Shown here piece after piece: positions 1 through 9,160 of a DNA stretch of 64,000 nucleotides. Position 1 is the first letter of the stretch. Every line of letters starts with the position of its first letter. The stretch is from NCBI RefSeq assembly GCF_001676875.1, contig NZ_JYKA01000005.1:124001-188000 (forward strand). Reading direction: 5' to 3'. The notes under the pieces were generated by a model that was not told the DNA's origin, did not search any database, and worked only from the letters and a program-made list of their open reading frames with translations. The stretch is from Chromobacterium subtsugae. Lineage in GTDB: Bacteria > Pseudomonadota > Gammaproteobacteria > Burkholderiales > Chromobacteriaceae. Both the position numbers and the translations under genes were made by a program.

Positions 1-1
1 G

Positions 2-1486
2 GTGGCTATCCGCGGCGCCGTCAGCGCGCGCGCGGCGGCGGTCGGTTTGAGCGCCGGCGTCGGCGCGGCGCTGGAGCGCATCGACATCCGGGCCGACGCG
101 CTGACGCCGTTCTGGCAGGGCGTCGCGGCCGAAGCGGGCGCGGCGCGCGACCCAGTGGTGGCGGCGCAGCGGCTGGCCGGCATCGAGCAAAAGGCGCAGG
201 CGCTGTTCGACCAAGTGGGCGACAAGCCGGGCGCGCGGCCGCTCAGCCGTTTGACCGGCGGGCTGCGGCTGGCGGATTGCCCGCCCGAGGCGTTGAAGTC
301 GGCCGTCGGCCGGCTGGCGGCGGAGTTCGAGCATTTCTGCGCGGTGGCGCGGCAGCTGGATGCCGGCATCGGCCGCCGCGAAGGCGGCGCGCAGGTGGAA
401 AAATCCATTCTGGCCAGCTGGCAGGGAAAAAGCCGCGAGGACGCGCTGGCGAACATGGCGCTGGCGCATGCCGCGCTGTTGCTGGCGGCGGGGCGGCGGG
501 AGGGCGCGGACGATGCCCGCGCGGCCTTGTTGGAAGCCGCGCCCGGCTTGTACGCGCCGCCGATTCGCCATGACGCCGCGGCGCTGGCCGAGCGGGTGAG
601 CTTCCGCGACACCCTGGCTCTGCAGATCCGCGACCGCAGCTACGCGCTGGACCTGGGCGGCGGCATCGGCCCGCTGGGGGTGAAGGCGGAAGCGTCCTTG
701 ACCGAGCGCGAACGGGTTCATCCCAATCCGGCGCGCGCTGGCAGCTACAAGGATGTGCGCGTCACCTTGTCCGGCAGCCTGGGCGACGCTGGCGCGCTGG
801 ACAAGCTGAAGGACGCGCTGCTGGCGCAACTGGCGCCGCATGGCCTGGCCGATCAGCTGCCGGCGGCGTTGGCGGGCGCGCAGTCGCAATTGAGCGCGCA
901 GACCGGCGCGGGCGTCACGCTGCTGCTGCGCTTCTACCAGCCGCAATACCAGCGCCAGGCCGACTTCCCGGCCGCAGCCGCCGGCTACCGGCTGCAACTG
1001 GCCAGGGTGAGCGCCAGCGTGGACGGTTCGGCCGCGCTGTCCGGCGGCGTGCCGTTGCAGCCGGGCGTGTCGCTGGAGCTGGGTTTGAGCGCCGGAGCGT
1101 CCTCAAGCGCGGTGTTGCATGAGCGTTGGGGCGACAACAGCCTGAGCGCGCCGATGATGCATTATCTACACCTGCAGGCGGTGGGCGAGCCCGAGCGCTG
1201 GCCGGCGCTGCGCGAGTCGCAGCGGGAGGCGCTGTCGGGCCTGTTCCGGCAACTGGCCGACGACGGCGCCGCCGTGCATCAAGAGGCGGGGTATTTTCTG
1301 GCGCGCCAGCCGCAAGACGGCTTCGGCGAGCGCTTCTTCGCCGCGATGCGCGCCTTCGCCTCCGGCTCGGGCGGCTTCGACGCGGCAGGCGCGGCGCTGG
1401 AAGCCCTGCTGCAGCGGCAATACCCGCTGTGGCAGGCGGACAAGCTGTCCTTCCCCGGCCTGGTGGAGCTGCCGCTGCCGGCGTGA
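2..1486 (+). CDS. Alanine-rich protein of unknown function, 5'-truncated by window edge; possible T3SS effector
   Basis: An open frame enters the window and stops at TGA 1484-1486; the codon at position 2 is GTG, but the true start is probably outside, so this is taken as the C-terminal 494 residues or so of a longer protein. I do not recognise the family. The sequence is Ala/Leu/Arg-rich, with alternating polar/hydrophobic stretches around residues 235-350 that could form beta strands, and a helical C-terminal part. No signal peptide or membrane segment is visible. Its place directly upstream of a toxin-type glycosyltransferase and the T3SS operon, on the same strand, suggests a secreted effector. 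That is inference from context only. Confidence 0.6.
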   Translation: MAIRGAVSARAAAVGLSAGVGAALERIDIRADALTPFWQGVAAEAGAARDPVVAAQRLAGIEQKAQALFDQVGDKPGARPLSRLTGGLRLADCPPEALKSAVGRLAAEFEHFCAVARQLDAGIGRREGGAQVEKSILASWQGKSREDALANMALAHAALLLAAGRREGADDARAALLEAAPGLYAPPIRHDAAALAERVSFRDTLALQIRDRSYALDLGGGIGPLGVKAEASLTERERVHPNPARAGSYKDVRVTLSGSLGDAGALDKLKDALLAQLAPHGLADQLPAALAGAQSQLSAQTGAGVTLLLRFYQPQYQRQADFPAAAAGYRLQLARVSASVDGSAALSGGVPLQPGVSLELGLSAGASSSAVLHERWGDNSLSAPMMHYLHLQAVGEPERWPALRESQREALSGLFRQLADDGAAVHQEAGYFLARQPQDGFGERFFAAMRAFASGSGGFDAAGAALEALLQRQYPLWQADKLSFPGLVELPLPA

Positions 1487-1507
1487 GCGAACCGCCATGA
1501 TGGTTTT

Positions 1508-1550
1508 GCCGGCCCGCTTGAGCGCTTTTTGTAAGCGCCGGCGGGCCGGC
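1508..1550 (+). terminator. Stem-loop between the first gene and the glycosyltransferase gene
   Basis: Ten-base perfect arms (1508-1517 and 1541-1550, GCCGGCCCGC and its complement) enclose a second short stem (AGCGCTT/AAGCGC). There is no T-run after the outer stem, only one inside the loop, so this may be a processing or partial terminator structure rather than a classical intrinsic terminator. Confidence 0.4.
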
Positions 1551-1599
1551 TGTATTCCAATATTCCTGGTCAGTTCGTTGATCCCAACCAGGAGCCGTC

Positions 1600-2934
1600 A
1601 TGCACATTTCCAGTCTTCAACCATCCCGTCCGTTGTCTTCTTCGTCCGCAGCCGATCAGGCCCAAGCTGTCCGCAGCTTTGCCCAGGTTTACGACAAGGC
1701 CGACTTCAAGCCGGTGCCGAATCAGATCCACATGGTGTGGGTGGGTTCGCAACCCGGCCAGACCCAGCAGGACTACCTGCGCCAATGGGCGGCCAAGAAT
1801 CCGGGCTCTGAAGTCAATCTGTGGGTGGATTCCAAGCAGTTCGGCGCCTACGCCGCCAACCGCGAGGTGCGCCAGCAGGTGGACAAGCTGTTCCCCGATG
1901 CCGGCGCCTTCCAGGCGGAAAAGCTGTTCCGCGGCCTGTTCAGCCAGTTGGCCGCCACGCTGGGCAAGGAAGACGGCGCCTTGGGGCGCGCCGCGCAGAA
2001 GCAGGCGCTGAGCGAATTGAACAAGGAATTGGCGGCGCCGGGGAATGAGGCCTGGCGCGAGGCGCTGCTGCCGCAGGGCGGCAAGGTGACCGGCGACAAT
2101 GCCGCCGCCGCGCTGGATGCCTTCCGCCAATTGGTTCGCGGCAACGACGAGAAATTCCTGTTGGCCGACCGCCTGATCCTGGACCAGACCGTCAAGGCCT
2201 GGGACCGCTGCGCCGCCGGCGCCGAGCGCGACGTCGCCGCGCTGGAGCGCCTGCAGGCCGGCTTCGCCGACGCGCCCAATGTGAAAGTGCGCGACCTGAG
2301 CCATGCCGGCGATATCCAGCTGCGCAACCGCGACGCCTACCAGCATGAAATCATCGGCCGCAACGGCGCGTATCCGGCGGCGTCGGACATCGCCCGCTAT
2401 GAAATTCTGCACAACTACGGCGGGGTGTACGCCGATATCGACCTGGAGTGCACGCAGCCCTTGGCCGGCGCGTTGTCCGCCCACCCGGACCTGATGCTGG
2501 TGGGTCTGGCCGAAGGCAAGCGCGAGGCCAGCGGCAGCGCCACCCCGTATTTCGCCAACGCGCTGCTGGCCAGCCACCCCGGCAGCAAGATGCTGGACGG
2601 CTTCATCGACAAGATCGGCCGAGACTACCAGCAGATGAAGGGCGCGGAATTCGCCGGCGACCGTTACTTCAGCCGCGCCAACAAGAGCACCATCGAAGGC
2701 ACCGGCCCCAACGCGCTGCGCGGCCATGTCGACGCCGTGCTGCGCGAAGCCGAGGGCCGGCCGGAAGCCGCGCGCGGCGACGCGCAATCGCTGGCGGAGC
2801 GCATCTGGAGCCAGGACGACACCCGCAACCATGATTTCTGGGCGGCGATGGACTCCCACTTCCGTTTCCCCGACGGCTTGGTCAACTTCGAAACCGAAGA
2901 GCAGCAGCAAAGCGCGACCAAGGGCATGGCCTGA
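1600..2934 (+). CDS. Glycosyltransferase with DXD motif, toxin/effector type
   Basis: Predicted 444-residue sugar transferase of the Gly_transf_sug (DXD) superfamily, to which the catalytic domains of large clostridial toxins and several bacterial effectors belong. The N-terminal part has the family's opening strand (IHMVWVGSQPG, about residues 46-56), and the metal/nucleotide-sugar motif is YADIDLE with D279 and D281. The ATG at 1600 is preceded by AGGAG at the right spacing. There is no Sec signal peptide; the Ser/Gln-rich first 30 residues fit a type III secretion signal. It lies immediately upstream of invF, separated by a GC hairpin. A host-targeted glycosyltransferase delivered by the adjacent T3SS is the best guess; an enzyme acting on bacterial glycans is the alternative. 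Confidence 0.75.
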   Translation: MHISSLQPSRPLSSSSAADQAQAVRSFAQVYDKADFKPVPNQIHMVWVGSQPGQTQQDYLRQWAAKNPGSEVNLWVDSKQFGAYAANREVRQQVDKLFPDAGAFQAEKLFRGLFSQLAATLGKEDGALGRAAQKQALSELNKELAAPGNEAWREALLPQGGKVTGDNAAAALDAFRQLVRGNDEKFLLADRLILDQTVKAWDRCAAGAERDVAALERLQAGFADAPNVKVRDLSHAGDIQLRNRDAYQHEIIGRNGAYPAASDIARYEILHNYGGVYADIDLECTQPLAGALSAHPDLMLVGLAEGKREASGSATPYFANALLASHPGSKMLDGFIDKIGRDYQQMKGAEFAGDRYFSRANKSTIEGTGPNALRGHVDAVLREAEGRPEAARGDAQSLAERIWSQDDTRNHDFWAAMDSHFRFPDGLVNFETEEQQQSATKGMA

Positions 2935-2942
2935 TGGACGCC

Positions 2943-2965
2943 GGCCGGGCAATGTCGGCCCGGCC
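2943..2965 (+). terminator. GC-rich hairpin after the glycosyltransferase gene
   Basis: Perfect 8-bp arms GGCCGGGC/GCCCGGCC around a 7-base loop, starting 9 bases after the stop codon. No U-tract follows, so a Rho-assisted or partial terminator insulating invF is possible. Confidence 0.4.
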
Positions 2966-3049
2966 ATCAGATTCGCATCAGGATTCGCCCGGGACGCTGG
3001 GCGAAACTGTCCGTCATCCAAGCACGAGCCCGCAAGCGGGCATGGACCG

Positions 3050-3817
3050 ATGACAGATAACGATGTGTTGAATCCGCTGGAAACATTGGGCGCGGCCGCC
3101 AGTCGCGGCGTGGCGTCCCAGGAGGCCTGGCTGTTGCAACCGCGGGAGGGCCGGGCCGCGCGCCTGGCCCTGGACTGGGCATCGGGCGGCGAGATGCTGG
3201 AGCTGCCCGCCGGCTGGCGCGGCCTGCTGCTGCTGGACCGGCTGGAGCTGACCGTGCTGGACGGCGGCGTGAGCTTCCAGCCTATGCGGCTCGAGGCGCT
3301 GACCAAGCTGCTGTCCTTCGTCGACGAGGCGCGGGACGCCGAGCAGCAGGCCAGCGAATGCCGTTGCGCGCTGCTGCCGTTGGGCGAGGACGAAGTCTGG
3401 ACCGACCGCCGCGGCTGCGAGTACTGGTTTTTGCGCCAGGTGCTGGCGCCGTCCGAGCCGTTCCAGGCGCTGTTGTCCTTGCTCAGGCGCAGCGAAAGCT
3501 ACTGGCTGGTGCGCTTCCTGCTGGCGCAGTCCGAGCGCGGCGACAAGCTGCAAGAGCTGGGCGAACGCTACGGCGTGTCCTACTCGCACTTTCGCCGCCT
3601 GTGCCGCAATGCGCTGGGCGGCGCGGCCAAGACCGAGCTGCGCGACTGGCGGATGGCCCGCTCGTTGCTGGACGTGGTGGAGGGGCGGGACAGCCTGACC
3701 CAGGTGGCGCTCAAGCACGGCTATGCGTCGTCATCGCATTTTTCCAATGAAATCAAGGGACTGATCGGCGTTTCTCCGCGTGGGTTGTCCAATATCATCC
3801 AGTTGGCCACCAAATGA
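3050..3817 (+). CDS. invF: T3SS transcriptional activator InvF, AraC/XylS family
   Basis: 255-residue AraC-family activator. In Salmonella, InvF with the chaperone SicA switches on translocator and effector genes. The N-terminal half is non-conserved; the C-terminal 100 residues hold two helix-turn-helix units (LQELGERYGVSYSHFRRLC and LTQVALKHGYASSSHFSNE). The same frame stays open upstream to 2726, but that part overlaps the glycosyltransferase gene, so the ATG at 3050 is chosen; its ribosome binding site is weak. The stop codon overlaps the invG start (ATGA). As first gene of the operon, next to sicA-sipB, it probably serves the same feed-forward role as in Salmonella. Confidence 0.87.
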   Translation: MTDNDVLNPLETLGAAASRGVASQEAWLLQPREGRAARLALDWASGGEMLELPAGWRGLLLLDRLELTVLDGGVSFQPMRLEALTKLLSFVDEARDAEQQASECRCALLPLGEDEVWTDRRGCEYWFLRQVLAPSEPFQALLSLLRRSESYWLVRFLLAQSERGDKLQELGERYGVSYSHFRRLCRNALGGAAKTELRDWRMARSLLDVVEGRDSLTQVALKHGYASSSHFSNEIKGLIGVSPRGLSNIIQLATK

Positions 3818-5523
3818 ACAAGTCTCTTTTGCTCGCAGCCTGTCTGGGCTGCGCCCTGTCGTTGCCGCCGGCCAGCGCCCTGGCCGCGCCGCCGGCCGAA
3901 CGCGCCGGCGAGGATGCCGGCTATGTCGCCAGGAAAGACAGCCTGCGCGCCTTTTTCGACGCGCTGTCATCGCGGCTGAAGAAGCCGGTGATCGTCAGCA
4001 AGCTGGCGGCGCGCAAGCAAGTCAGCGGCGATTTCGACCTTTCCAGCCCGCAGGCGCTGCTGGAAAAGATGTCGCAGCAGCTGGGGCTGATCTGGTACCA
4101 CGACGGCCAGGCCATCTATGTTTATGACGCCAGCGAAACCCGCAGCGCGGTGCTGTCGCTGCGCAACGTGACCTTGTCCGCTTTCAACGATTTCCTGCGC
4201 AAGTCCGGCCTGTACGACAAGCGCTACCCGCTGCGCGGCGACGGCCGCAGCGGCACCTTCTACGTGTCCGGCCCGCCGGTGTTCGTCGACCTGGTGAGCA
4301 GCGCGGCGGCGATGATGGACAAGCAGAGCGACGGCCTGGACCTGGGCCGGCAGAAGATAGGCGTGGTGAAGCTGAACAACACCTTCGTCAGCGACCGCAA
4401 TTACGAGCTGCGCGATCAGAAAATCTCCATCCCCGGCATGGCCACGGTGATAGAAAAGCTGCTGGAGGGCGAACAGAAGCCGGTGCGCGACGTGGCGGCC
4501 GCGCCGCCGGCCCGCCGCGGCGACATCCCGCCCATGCCCGACTTTCCGGGCGCGGCCGACCTGAAGCCGCCGCCGTACGCGGCCGGGCTCAGCCTGCCGG
4601 AGGCGCTGAAGCAGGAAGCCGCCGCCGGCGACATCCGGGTGATCGCCTATCCGGACACCAACAGCCTGCTGGTTAAGGGCACCGCCGAGCAGGTGCGCTT
4701 CATCGAGAGCCTGGCGCAGGCGCTGGACGTGGCCAAGCGCCATGTCGAGCTGTCGTTGTGGATCATAGACATGCAGAAGGACGACCTGGACCAGTTGGGC
4801 GTCAACTGGAGCGGCAGCGTCAGCGTCGGCAACAAGCTGGGCGTGGCCTTCAACCAGTCCGGCTCGCTGAGCACGCTGGACGGCACCCGCTTCATCGCCT
4901 CGGTGATGGCGCTGTCGCGCGACAACAAGGCCAATGTGGTGTCGCGCCCGGTGGTGCTGACCCAGGAAAACGTGCCGGCCATCTTCGACAACAACCGCAC
5001 CTTCTACGCCAAGCTGGTGGGCGAGCGCAGCGTCGATCTGCAGCATGTCACTTACGGCACGCTGGTCAGCGTGCTGCCGCGCTTCGCCGCCGACGGCCAG
5101 ATCGAGATGTCGCTGAACATAGAAGACGGCCGCGAAACCCGCGCGCCGGACTATTCGCAGGACAACAAGGACGCCGGCCTGCCGGAAGTGGGCCGCACCC
5201 GCATCAGCACCGTGGCGCGCGTGCCGCAGGGCAAAAGCCTGCTGATAGGCGGCTACACCCGCGACGCCAGCGACAAGGAGCAAGCCAAAGTGCCCTTGTT
5301 GGGCGACTTGCCGCTGCTGGGCGGCCTGTTCCGCTATCAGCGCAGCAACCAGTCCAACACGGTGCGGGTATTCCTGATCCAGCCGCGCGAGATAGACGAG
5401 CCGCTGATGCCGGACGCCAGCGATCTGTCGGGCGGACTGCCCGGCGGCGCCGGCGTCGATGCCGACCCGCTGCAGCAATGGGTGCGCGGCTATCTGGACC
5501 GCGAACAGCGGAACGGCGGGTAG
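3814..5523 (+). CDS. invG: T3SS outer-membrane secretin InvG (SctC)
   Basis: 569-residue secretin forming the outer-membrane ring of the needle complex. It begins with a Sec signal peptide (hydrophobic run ending SALA about residue 24), followed by periplasmic N0/N1/N3 ring domains (about 30-330) and the secretin beta-barrel domain (about 340-535) ending in the typical VPLLGDLPLLGGLFRY and RVFLIQPREI signatures. Length matches Salmonella InvG (562). The start ATG overlaps the stop of invF, and invE follows after 6 bases, indicating one transcript. No invH-type pilotin gene is seen in the window. Confidence 0.95.
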   Translation: MNKSLLLAACLGCALSLPPASALAAPPAERAGEDAGYVARKDSLRAFFDALSSRLKKPVIVSKLAARKQVSGDFDLSSPQALLEKMSQQLGLIWYHDGQAIYVYDASETRSAVLSLRNVTLSAFNDFLRKSGLYDKRYPLRGDGRSGTFYVSGPPVFVDLVSSAAAMMDKQSDGLDLGRQKIGVVKLNNTFVSDRNYELRDQKISIPGMATVIEKLLEGEQKPVRDVAAAPPARRGDIPPMPDFPGAADLKPPPYAAGLSLPEALKQEAAAGDIRVIAYPDTNSLLVKGTAEQVRFIESLAQALDVAKRHVELSLWIIDMQKDDLDQLGVNWSGSVSVGNKLGVAFNQSGSLSTLDGTRFIASVMALSRDNKANVVSRPVVLTQENVPAIFDNNRTFYAKLVGERSVDLQHVTYGTLVSVLPRFAADGQIEMSLNIEDGRETRAPDYSQDNKDAGLPEVGRTRISTVARVPQGKSLLIGGYTRDASDKEQAKVPLLGDLPLLGGLFRYQRSNQSNTVRVFLIQPREIDEPLMPDASDLSGGLPGGAGVDADPLQQWVRGYLDREQRNGG

Positions 5524-5529
5524 GCGGCG

Positions 5530-6648
5530 ATGGAAATCAACCACCGCGCGGTGTTCAGCATAGGCCTGCGCTCCCCCAAGCAGCAGGCCCGGCAAGAAGC
5601 GCAGCGCGACGCCGTGCGCCAGAGCGAGGCGAGGCAGGCCGAGGCACAGCAGGCGGCGGAGGACGCCAGCCCGGCGGCCGAGCTGCAGCGCTTCGCGCAG
5701 TCCAGCGATGAGATGGCGGCGGCGCTGACGATGTTCCGCAACCGCCGCGACTACGACAAGAAGCAGGGCGGTCTCGCCGACAGCTTCGAGCGGGTGCTGG
5801 ACGAAGAGGCGCTGCCCAAGTCGCGCCAGCTGCTGCAAGTGGCCAAGGCGCACGGGCTGACGGCGGAAGAGCTGCTGCGCCAGGCGCGCGCGCTGTTTCC
5901 CGACGACAGCGACCTGGCGCTGGTGCTGCGCGAACTGCTGCGCCGCCACCAGCTGGACGAGGTGGAACGCAAGCGGCTGAAGGCGCTGCTCAAGCAGGTG
6001 GAGGAGCAGGCCGCGCCGCGGCCGTTCAAGGCCGGCATCAATTGCGCGCTGAAGGCGCGGCTGTTCGGCAAGGCGCTGGACCTCAGCCCCGGCCTGCTGC
6101 GCGCCAGCTACCGGCAATTCCTGGAGAGCGACGCCTCCGAGGCGGAAATCTACCAGGACTGGGTGGCCAGCTACGGCTGCCAGCGGCGCGCGGCGGTGCT
6201 GGATTTCATCGAGGGCGCGCTGCTGGCCGACATCGACGCGCAAGACCCCAGCTGCTCCGGGCTGGAGTTCGGCCATCTGTTGGGCCGGCTCAGCCAGCTC
6301 AAGTCGCTGCGCTCGGCCGACGCGCTGTTCGTCGGCCGGATGCTGGCCAATCCGCTGGCGCGCCGCTTCAATCCCGCCGAAGCCGACTGGCTGCTGTTGC
6401 TGCTGTCGCTGCTGCAGCAGCCGCAAGACGTCGACGCGCTGCTGGCCGACACGGTGGGCGAGGCCGCGCTGCTCAGCCGCCACGCCGATCATTCCGCGCT
6501 GTTGCAAACGCTGTACCAGGCCTGCAAGGCGTTGCCCCCCGGCCTGTTCGCCGACGAAGCCTGGCAGCCGGCGCTGCTGGAGGAGTTCCGCCGGCTGGCC
6601 GGCGTCGCCTACCGCCGCGAACTGGCGGAAAAACGGCGCGAAAGTTAA
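5530..6648 (+). CDS. invE: T3SS gatekeeper InvE (SctW)
   Basis: 372-residue cytoplasmic gatekeeper of the InvE/SepL/YopN-TyeA family, which holds back effectors until translocators have been exported. The first 80 residues are Gln/Ala-rich and charged (chaperone-binding and secretion part); the rest is alpha-helical with repeated LL and LxxL patterns typical of the HrpJ and TyeA-like domains. Length equals Salmonella InvE (372). It sits between the secretin and export-gate genes as in SPI-1. Confidence 0.9.
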   Translation: MEINHRAVFSIGLRSPKQQARQEAQRDAVRQSEARQAEAQQAAEDASPAAELQRFAQSSDEMAAALTMFRNRRDYDKKQGGLADSFERVLDEEALPKSRQLLQVAKAHGLTAEELLRQARALFPDDSDLALVLRELLRRHQLDEVERKRLKALLKQVEEQAAPRPFKAGINCALKARLFGKALDLSPGLLRASYRQFLESDASEAEIYQDWVASYGCQRRAAVLDFIEGALLADIDAQDPSCSGLEFGHLLGRLSQLKSLRSADALFVGRMLANPLARRFNPAEADWLLLLLSLLQQPQDVDALLADTVGEAALLSRHADHSALLQTLYQACKALPPGLFADEAWQPALLEEFRRLAGVAYRRELAEKRRES

Positions 6649-6690
6649 CCGCCCGGCGCGCCGCGCCGGCTTACCCTGGATGGAGCCCTG

Positions 6691-8736
6691 GTGTTGAATT
6701 CCTTGCTGAACGGCGCGCGCACGCGGCCGGAACTGCTGATCTTGCTGTTGATGGTGATGATCATCGCGATGCTGATCATCCCGCTGCCCACCTATCTGGT
6801 GGACTTCCTGATCGGCCTGAACATCGTGCTGGCGGTGCTGGTGTTCATGGGCTCGTTCTATATCGACCGCATCCTCAGCTTTTCCACCTTTCCGTCGGTG
6901 CTGCTGATCACCACACTGTTCCGCCTGGCGCTGTCGATCAGCACCAGCCGGCTGATCCTGATCGAGGCCGACGCCGGCGAGATCATCGCCACCTTCGGCC
7001 AGTTCGTGATCGGCGACAGCCTGGCGGTGGGCTTCGTGGTGTTCTCCATCGTCACCGTGGTGCAGTTCATCGTCATCACCAAGGGCTCGGAGCGGGTGGC
7101 CGAAGTGGCGGCGCGCTTCTCGCTGGACGGCATGCCCGGCAAGCAGATGAGCATAGACGCCGACCTCAAGGCCGGCATCATCGACGCCGACGGCGCGCGC
7201 GAGCGCCGCAGCGTGCTGGAGCGCGAAAGCCAGCTGTACGGCTCTTTCGACGGCGCGATGAAGTTCATCAAGGGCGACGCCATCGCCGGCATCATCATCA
7301 TCTTCGTCAATTTCATCGGCGGCATCGCCGTCGGCATGAGCCAGCACGGCATGGACCTGTCCACCGCGCTGTCCACCTACACCATGCTGACCATAGGCGA
7401 CGGCCTGGTCGCGCAGATTCCGGCGCTCTTGATCGCCATCAGCGCCGGCTTCATCGTCACCCGCGTCAACGGCGACGGCGACAATATGGGCCGCAGCATC
7501 ATGAGCCAGCTGCTGGGCAACCCCTTCGTGCTGGCGGTGACCGCGGTGCTGGCGCTGGCGGTGGGCATGCTGCCCGGCTTTCCGCTGCCGGTGTTCCTGG
7601 TGCTGGCGGCGGCGCTGGGCGGCTTGTTTTACTACAAGCGGCGCCAGGCCCGCGCGGCAGGCGGCAAGCCCGCTCCGGCCGCCAGCGGCGGCGCCGAGCC
7701 GACGCCAGCCGCCCGCGAGGGCGGCCTGGGCCTGATCGGCAACCTGGACAAGGTGGCGGCGGAAACCGTGCCGCTGATCCTGCTGCTGCCGAAAAGCCGG
7801 CTCGCCGCGCTGGAGTCGGCGCAACTGGCCGAGCGCCTGCGCAGCCAGTTTTTCATCGACTACGGCGTGCGCCTGCCGGACATGCTGCTGCGCGGCAACG
7901 ACAAGCTGCCGGACAACCGCGTGGCGGTGCTGATCAACGAGATCCGCGCCGACGAGTTCGCCATCCATTTCGACCTGCAGCGGGTGGTCAACTACTCCGA
8001 CGAGGTGGAAACGCTGGGCATGCAGCCGCTGCTGGCCGACGGCCAGGCCTGGGTGGCGCCGGCCGACGGCGACAAGCTCGCCACGCTGGGCTACCAGCTG
8101 CGCGCCGCGCCGGACGAGCTCTACCACTGCCTGGCCGCGCTGCTGGCGCGCCACGTCAACGAATACTTCGGCGTGCAGGAAACCAAACACATGCTGGACC
8201 AGCTGGAAGGCAAATACCCCGACCTGCTGAAGGAAGTGCTGCGCCACGCCACCGTGCAGCGCATCGCCGAGGTGCTGCAGCGGCTGCTGGCCGAGCGCAT
8301 TTCGGTGCGCAACATGAAGCTGATCATGGAGGCGCTGGCGCTGTGGGCGCCGCGCGAGAAGGACGTGATCAACCTGGTGGAGCACGTGCGCGGCGCGCTG
8401 GCGCGCTACATCTGCCACAAGTTCGCCAGCGGCGGCGAGTTGCGCGCGGTGATGGTGTCGGCCGAAGTGGAAGACCTGGTGCGCAAAGGCGTGCGCCAAA
8501 CCTCGGCCGGCGCCTTTCTCAACCTGGAGCCGGCGGCGTCTGACGAACTGATGGACCTGTTCGCGCTGGGCCTGGACGGCCTGGGCGTGGCGCACCGCGA
8601 CATGGTGCTGCTGGCCTCGGTGGACGTGCGCCGCTTCATCAAGAAACTGGTCGAAACCCGCTTCCGCGAGCTGGAAGTGGTGTCGTTCGGCGAAATCGCC
8701 GACAGCGTGTCGGTGAACGTGCTCAAAACCATCTAA
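6691..8736 (+). CDS. invA: T3SS major export apparatus protein InvA (SctV/FlhA family)
   Basis: 681-residue inner-membrane export gate protein. The N-terminal third has seven or eight membrane segments, with the conserved FHIPEP-type stretch (SFSTFPSVLLITTLFRLAL, about residues 64-82); the cytoplasmic C-terminal part (about 350-681) forms the nonameric ring that receives chaperone-substrate complexes. Length matches Salmonella InvA (685). The start is GTG at 6691; upstream GGAGCC is a modest ribosome binding site. It belongs to the inv-spa operon and follows invE by 42 bases. Confidence 0.95.
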   Translation: MLNSLLNGARTRPELLILLLMVMIIAMLIIPLPTYLVDFLIGLNIVLAVLVFMGSFYIDRILSFSTFPSVLLITTLFRLALSISTSRLILIEADAGEIIATFGQFVIGDSLAVGFVVFSIVTVVQFIVITKGSERVAEVAARFSLDGMPGKQMSIDADLKAGIIDADGARERRSVLERESQLYGSFDGAMKFIKGDAIAGIIIIFVNFIGGIAVGMSQHGMDLSTALSTYTMLTIGDGLVAQIPALLIAISAGFIVTRVNGDGDNMGRSIMSQLLGNPFVLAVTAVLALAVGMLPGFPLPVFLVLAAALGGLFYYKRRQARAAGGKPAPAASGGAEPTPAAREGGLGLIGNLDKVAAETVPLILLLPKSRLAALESAQLAERLRSQFFIDYGVRLPDMLLRGNDKLPDNRVAVLINEIRADEFAIHFDLQRVVNYSDEVETLGMQPLLADGQAWVAPADGDKLATLGYQLRAAPDELYHCLAALLARHVNEYFGVQETKHMLDQLEGKYPDLLKEVLRHATVQRIAEVLQRLLAERISVRNMKLIMEALALWAPREKDVINLVEHVRGALARYICHKFASGGELRAVMVSAEVEDLVRKGVRQTSAGAFLNLEPAASDELMDLFALGLDGLGVAHRDMVLLASVDVRRFIKKLVETRFRELEVVSFGEIADSVSVNVLKTI

Positions 8737-8752
8737 TAGAGGAGGCAAGCTT

Positions 8753-9160
8753 ATGTTCGCACTGGATATCGCCCAACTGGTCCGCTCGGCGCTGCGGGAA
8801 AGCGGCTGCGACCCGGCCATGCTGGGCGAGCTGGACAACCACTCCACCATCGCGTTGGACCTGCATGAGCTGCCCAGCATCCACGTCGGCGCGCAGGACG
8901 CCGAGGTCTGGCTGTGGGCGCGCCTGACCGAGCACGGCGAAGCGGCGCTGGCGCAGCGCGGCGGCGACCTGCTGCAAGAGCTGCTGCAAGGCTGCGACTA
9001 TGCCCGCGGCGGCCAATTGCAGCTGGCGTTGAACGACGGCGCGCTGGAGCTGAAGGCGTTGGTCAATCCGGAATTCCTCGCCGACGGCGCGCGTTTTTCC
9101 GAGGCGCTGAACGGCTTCTTCGACAGCCTGGAGCGTTTTTGCGAGTTCACGCTGCGATGA
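8753..9160 (+). CDS. invB: T3SS effector chaperone InvB, class IB
   Basis: 135-residue acidic chaperone of the InvB/Spa15 family, which binds several effectors (SipA, SopE-type in Salmonella) rather than one. Length equals Salmonella InvB (135). A strong GAGGAGG precedes ATG 8753. Its stop overlaps the invC start by 4 bases (ATGA), which fits chaperones delivering cargo to the ATPase. Assigned by position, length and acidic alpha/beta character; the primary sequence is not strongly diagnostic. Confidence 0.87.
   Translation: MFALDIAQLVRSALRESGCDPAMLGELDNHSTIALDLHELPSIHVGAQDAEVWLWARLTEHGEAALAQRGGDLLQELLQGCDYARGGQLQLALNDGALELKALVNPEFLADGARFSEALNGFFDSLERFCEFTLR

Noticed and set aside
1570-3306. 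- strand open frame of about 580 codons opposite the glycosyltransferase and invF
   Set aside because: Shadow of the + strand genes, which have motifs and ribosome binding sites.
3967-8880. Very long - strand open frame (about 1600 codons) antisense to invG-invE-invA
   Set aside because: His/Gln/Arg-rich translation typical of the complement of GC-rich codons; the + strand genes are well-supported.
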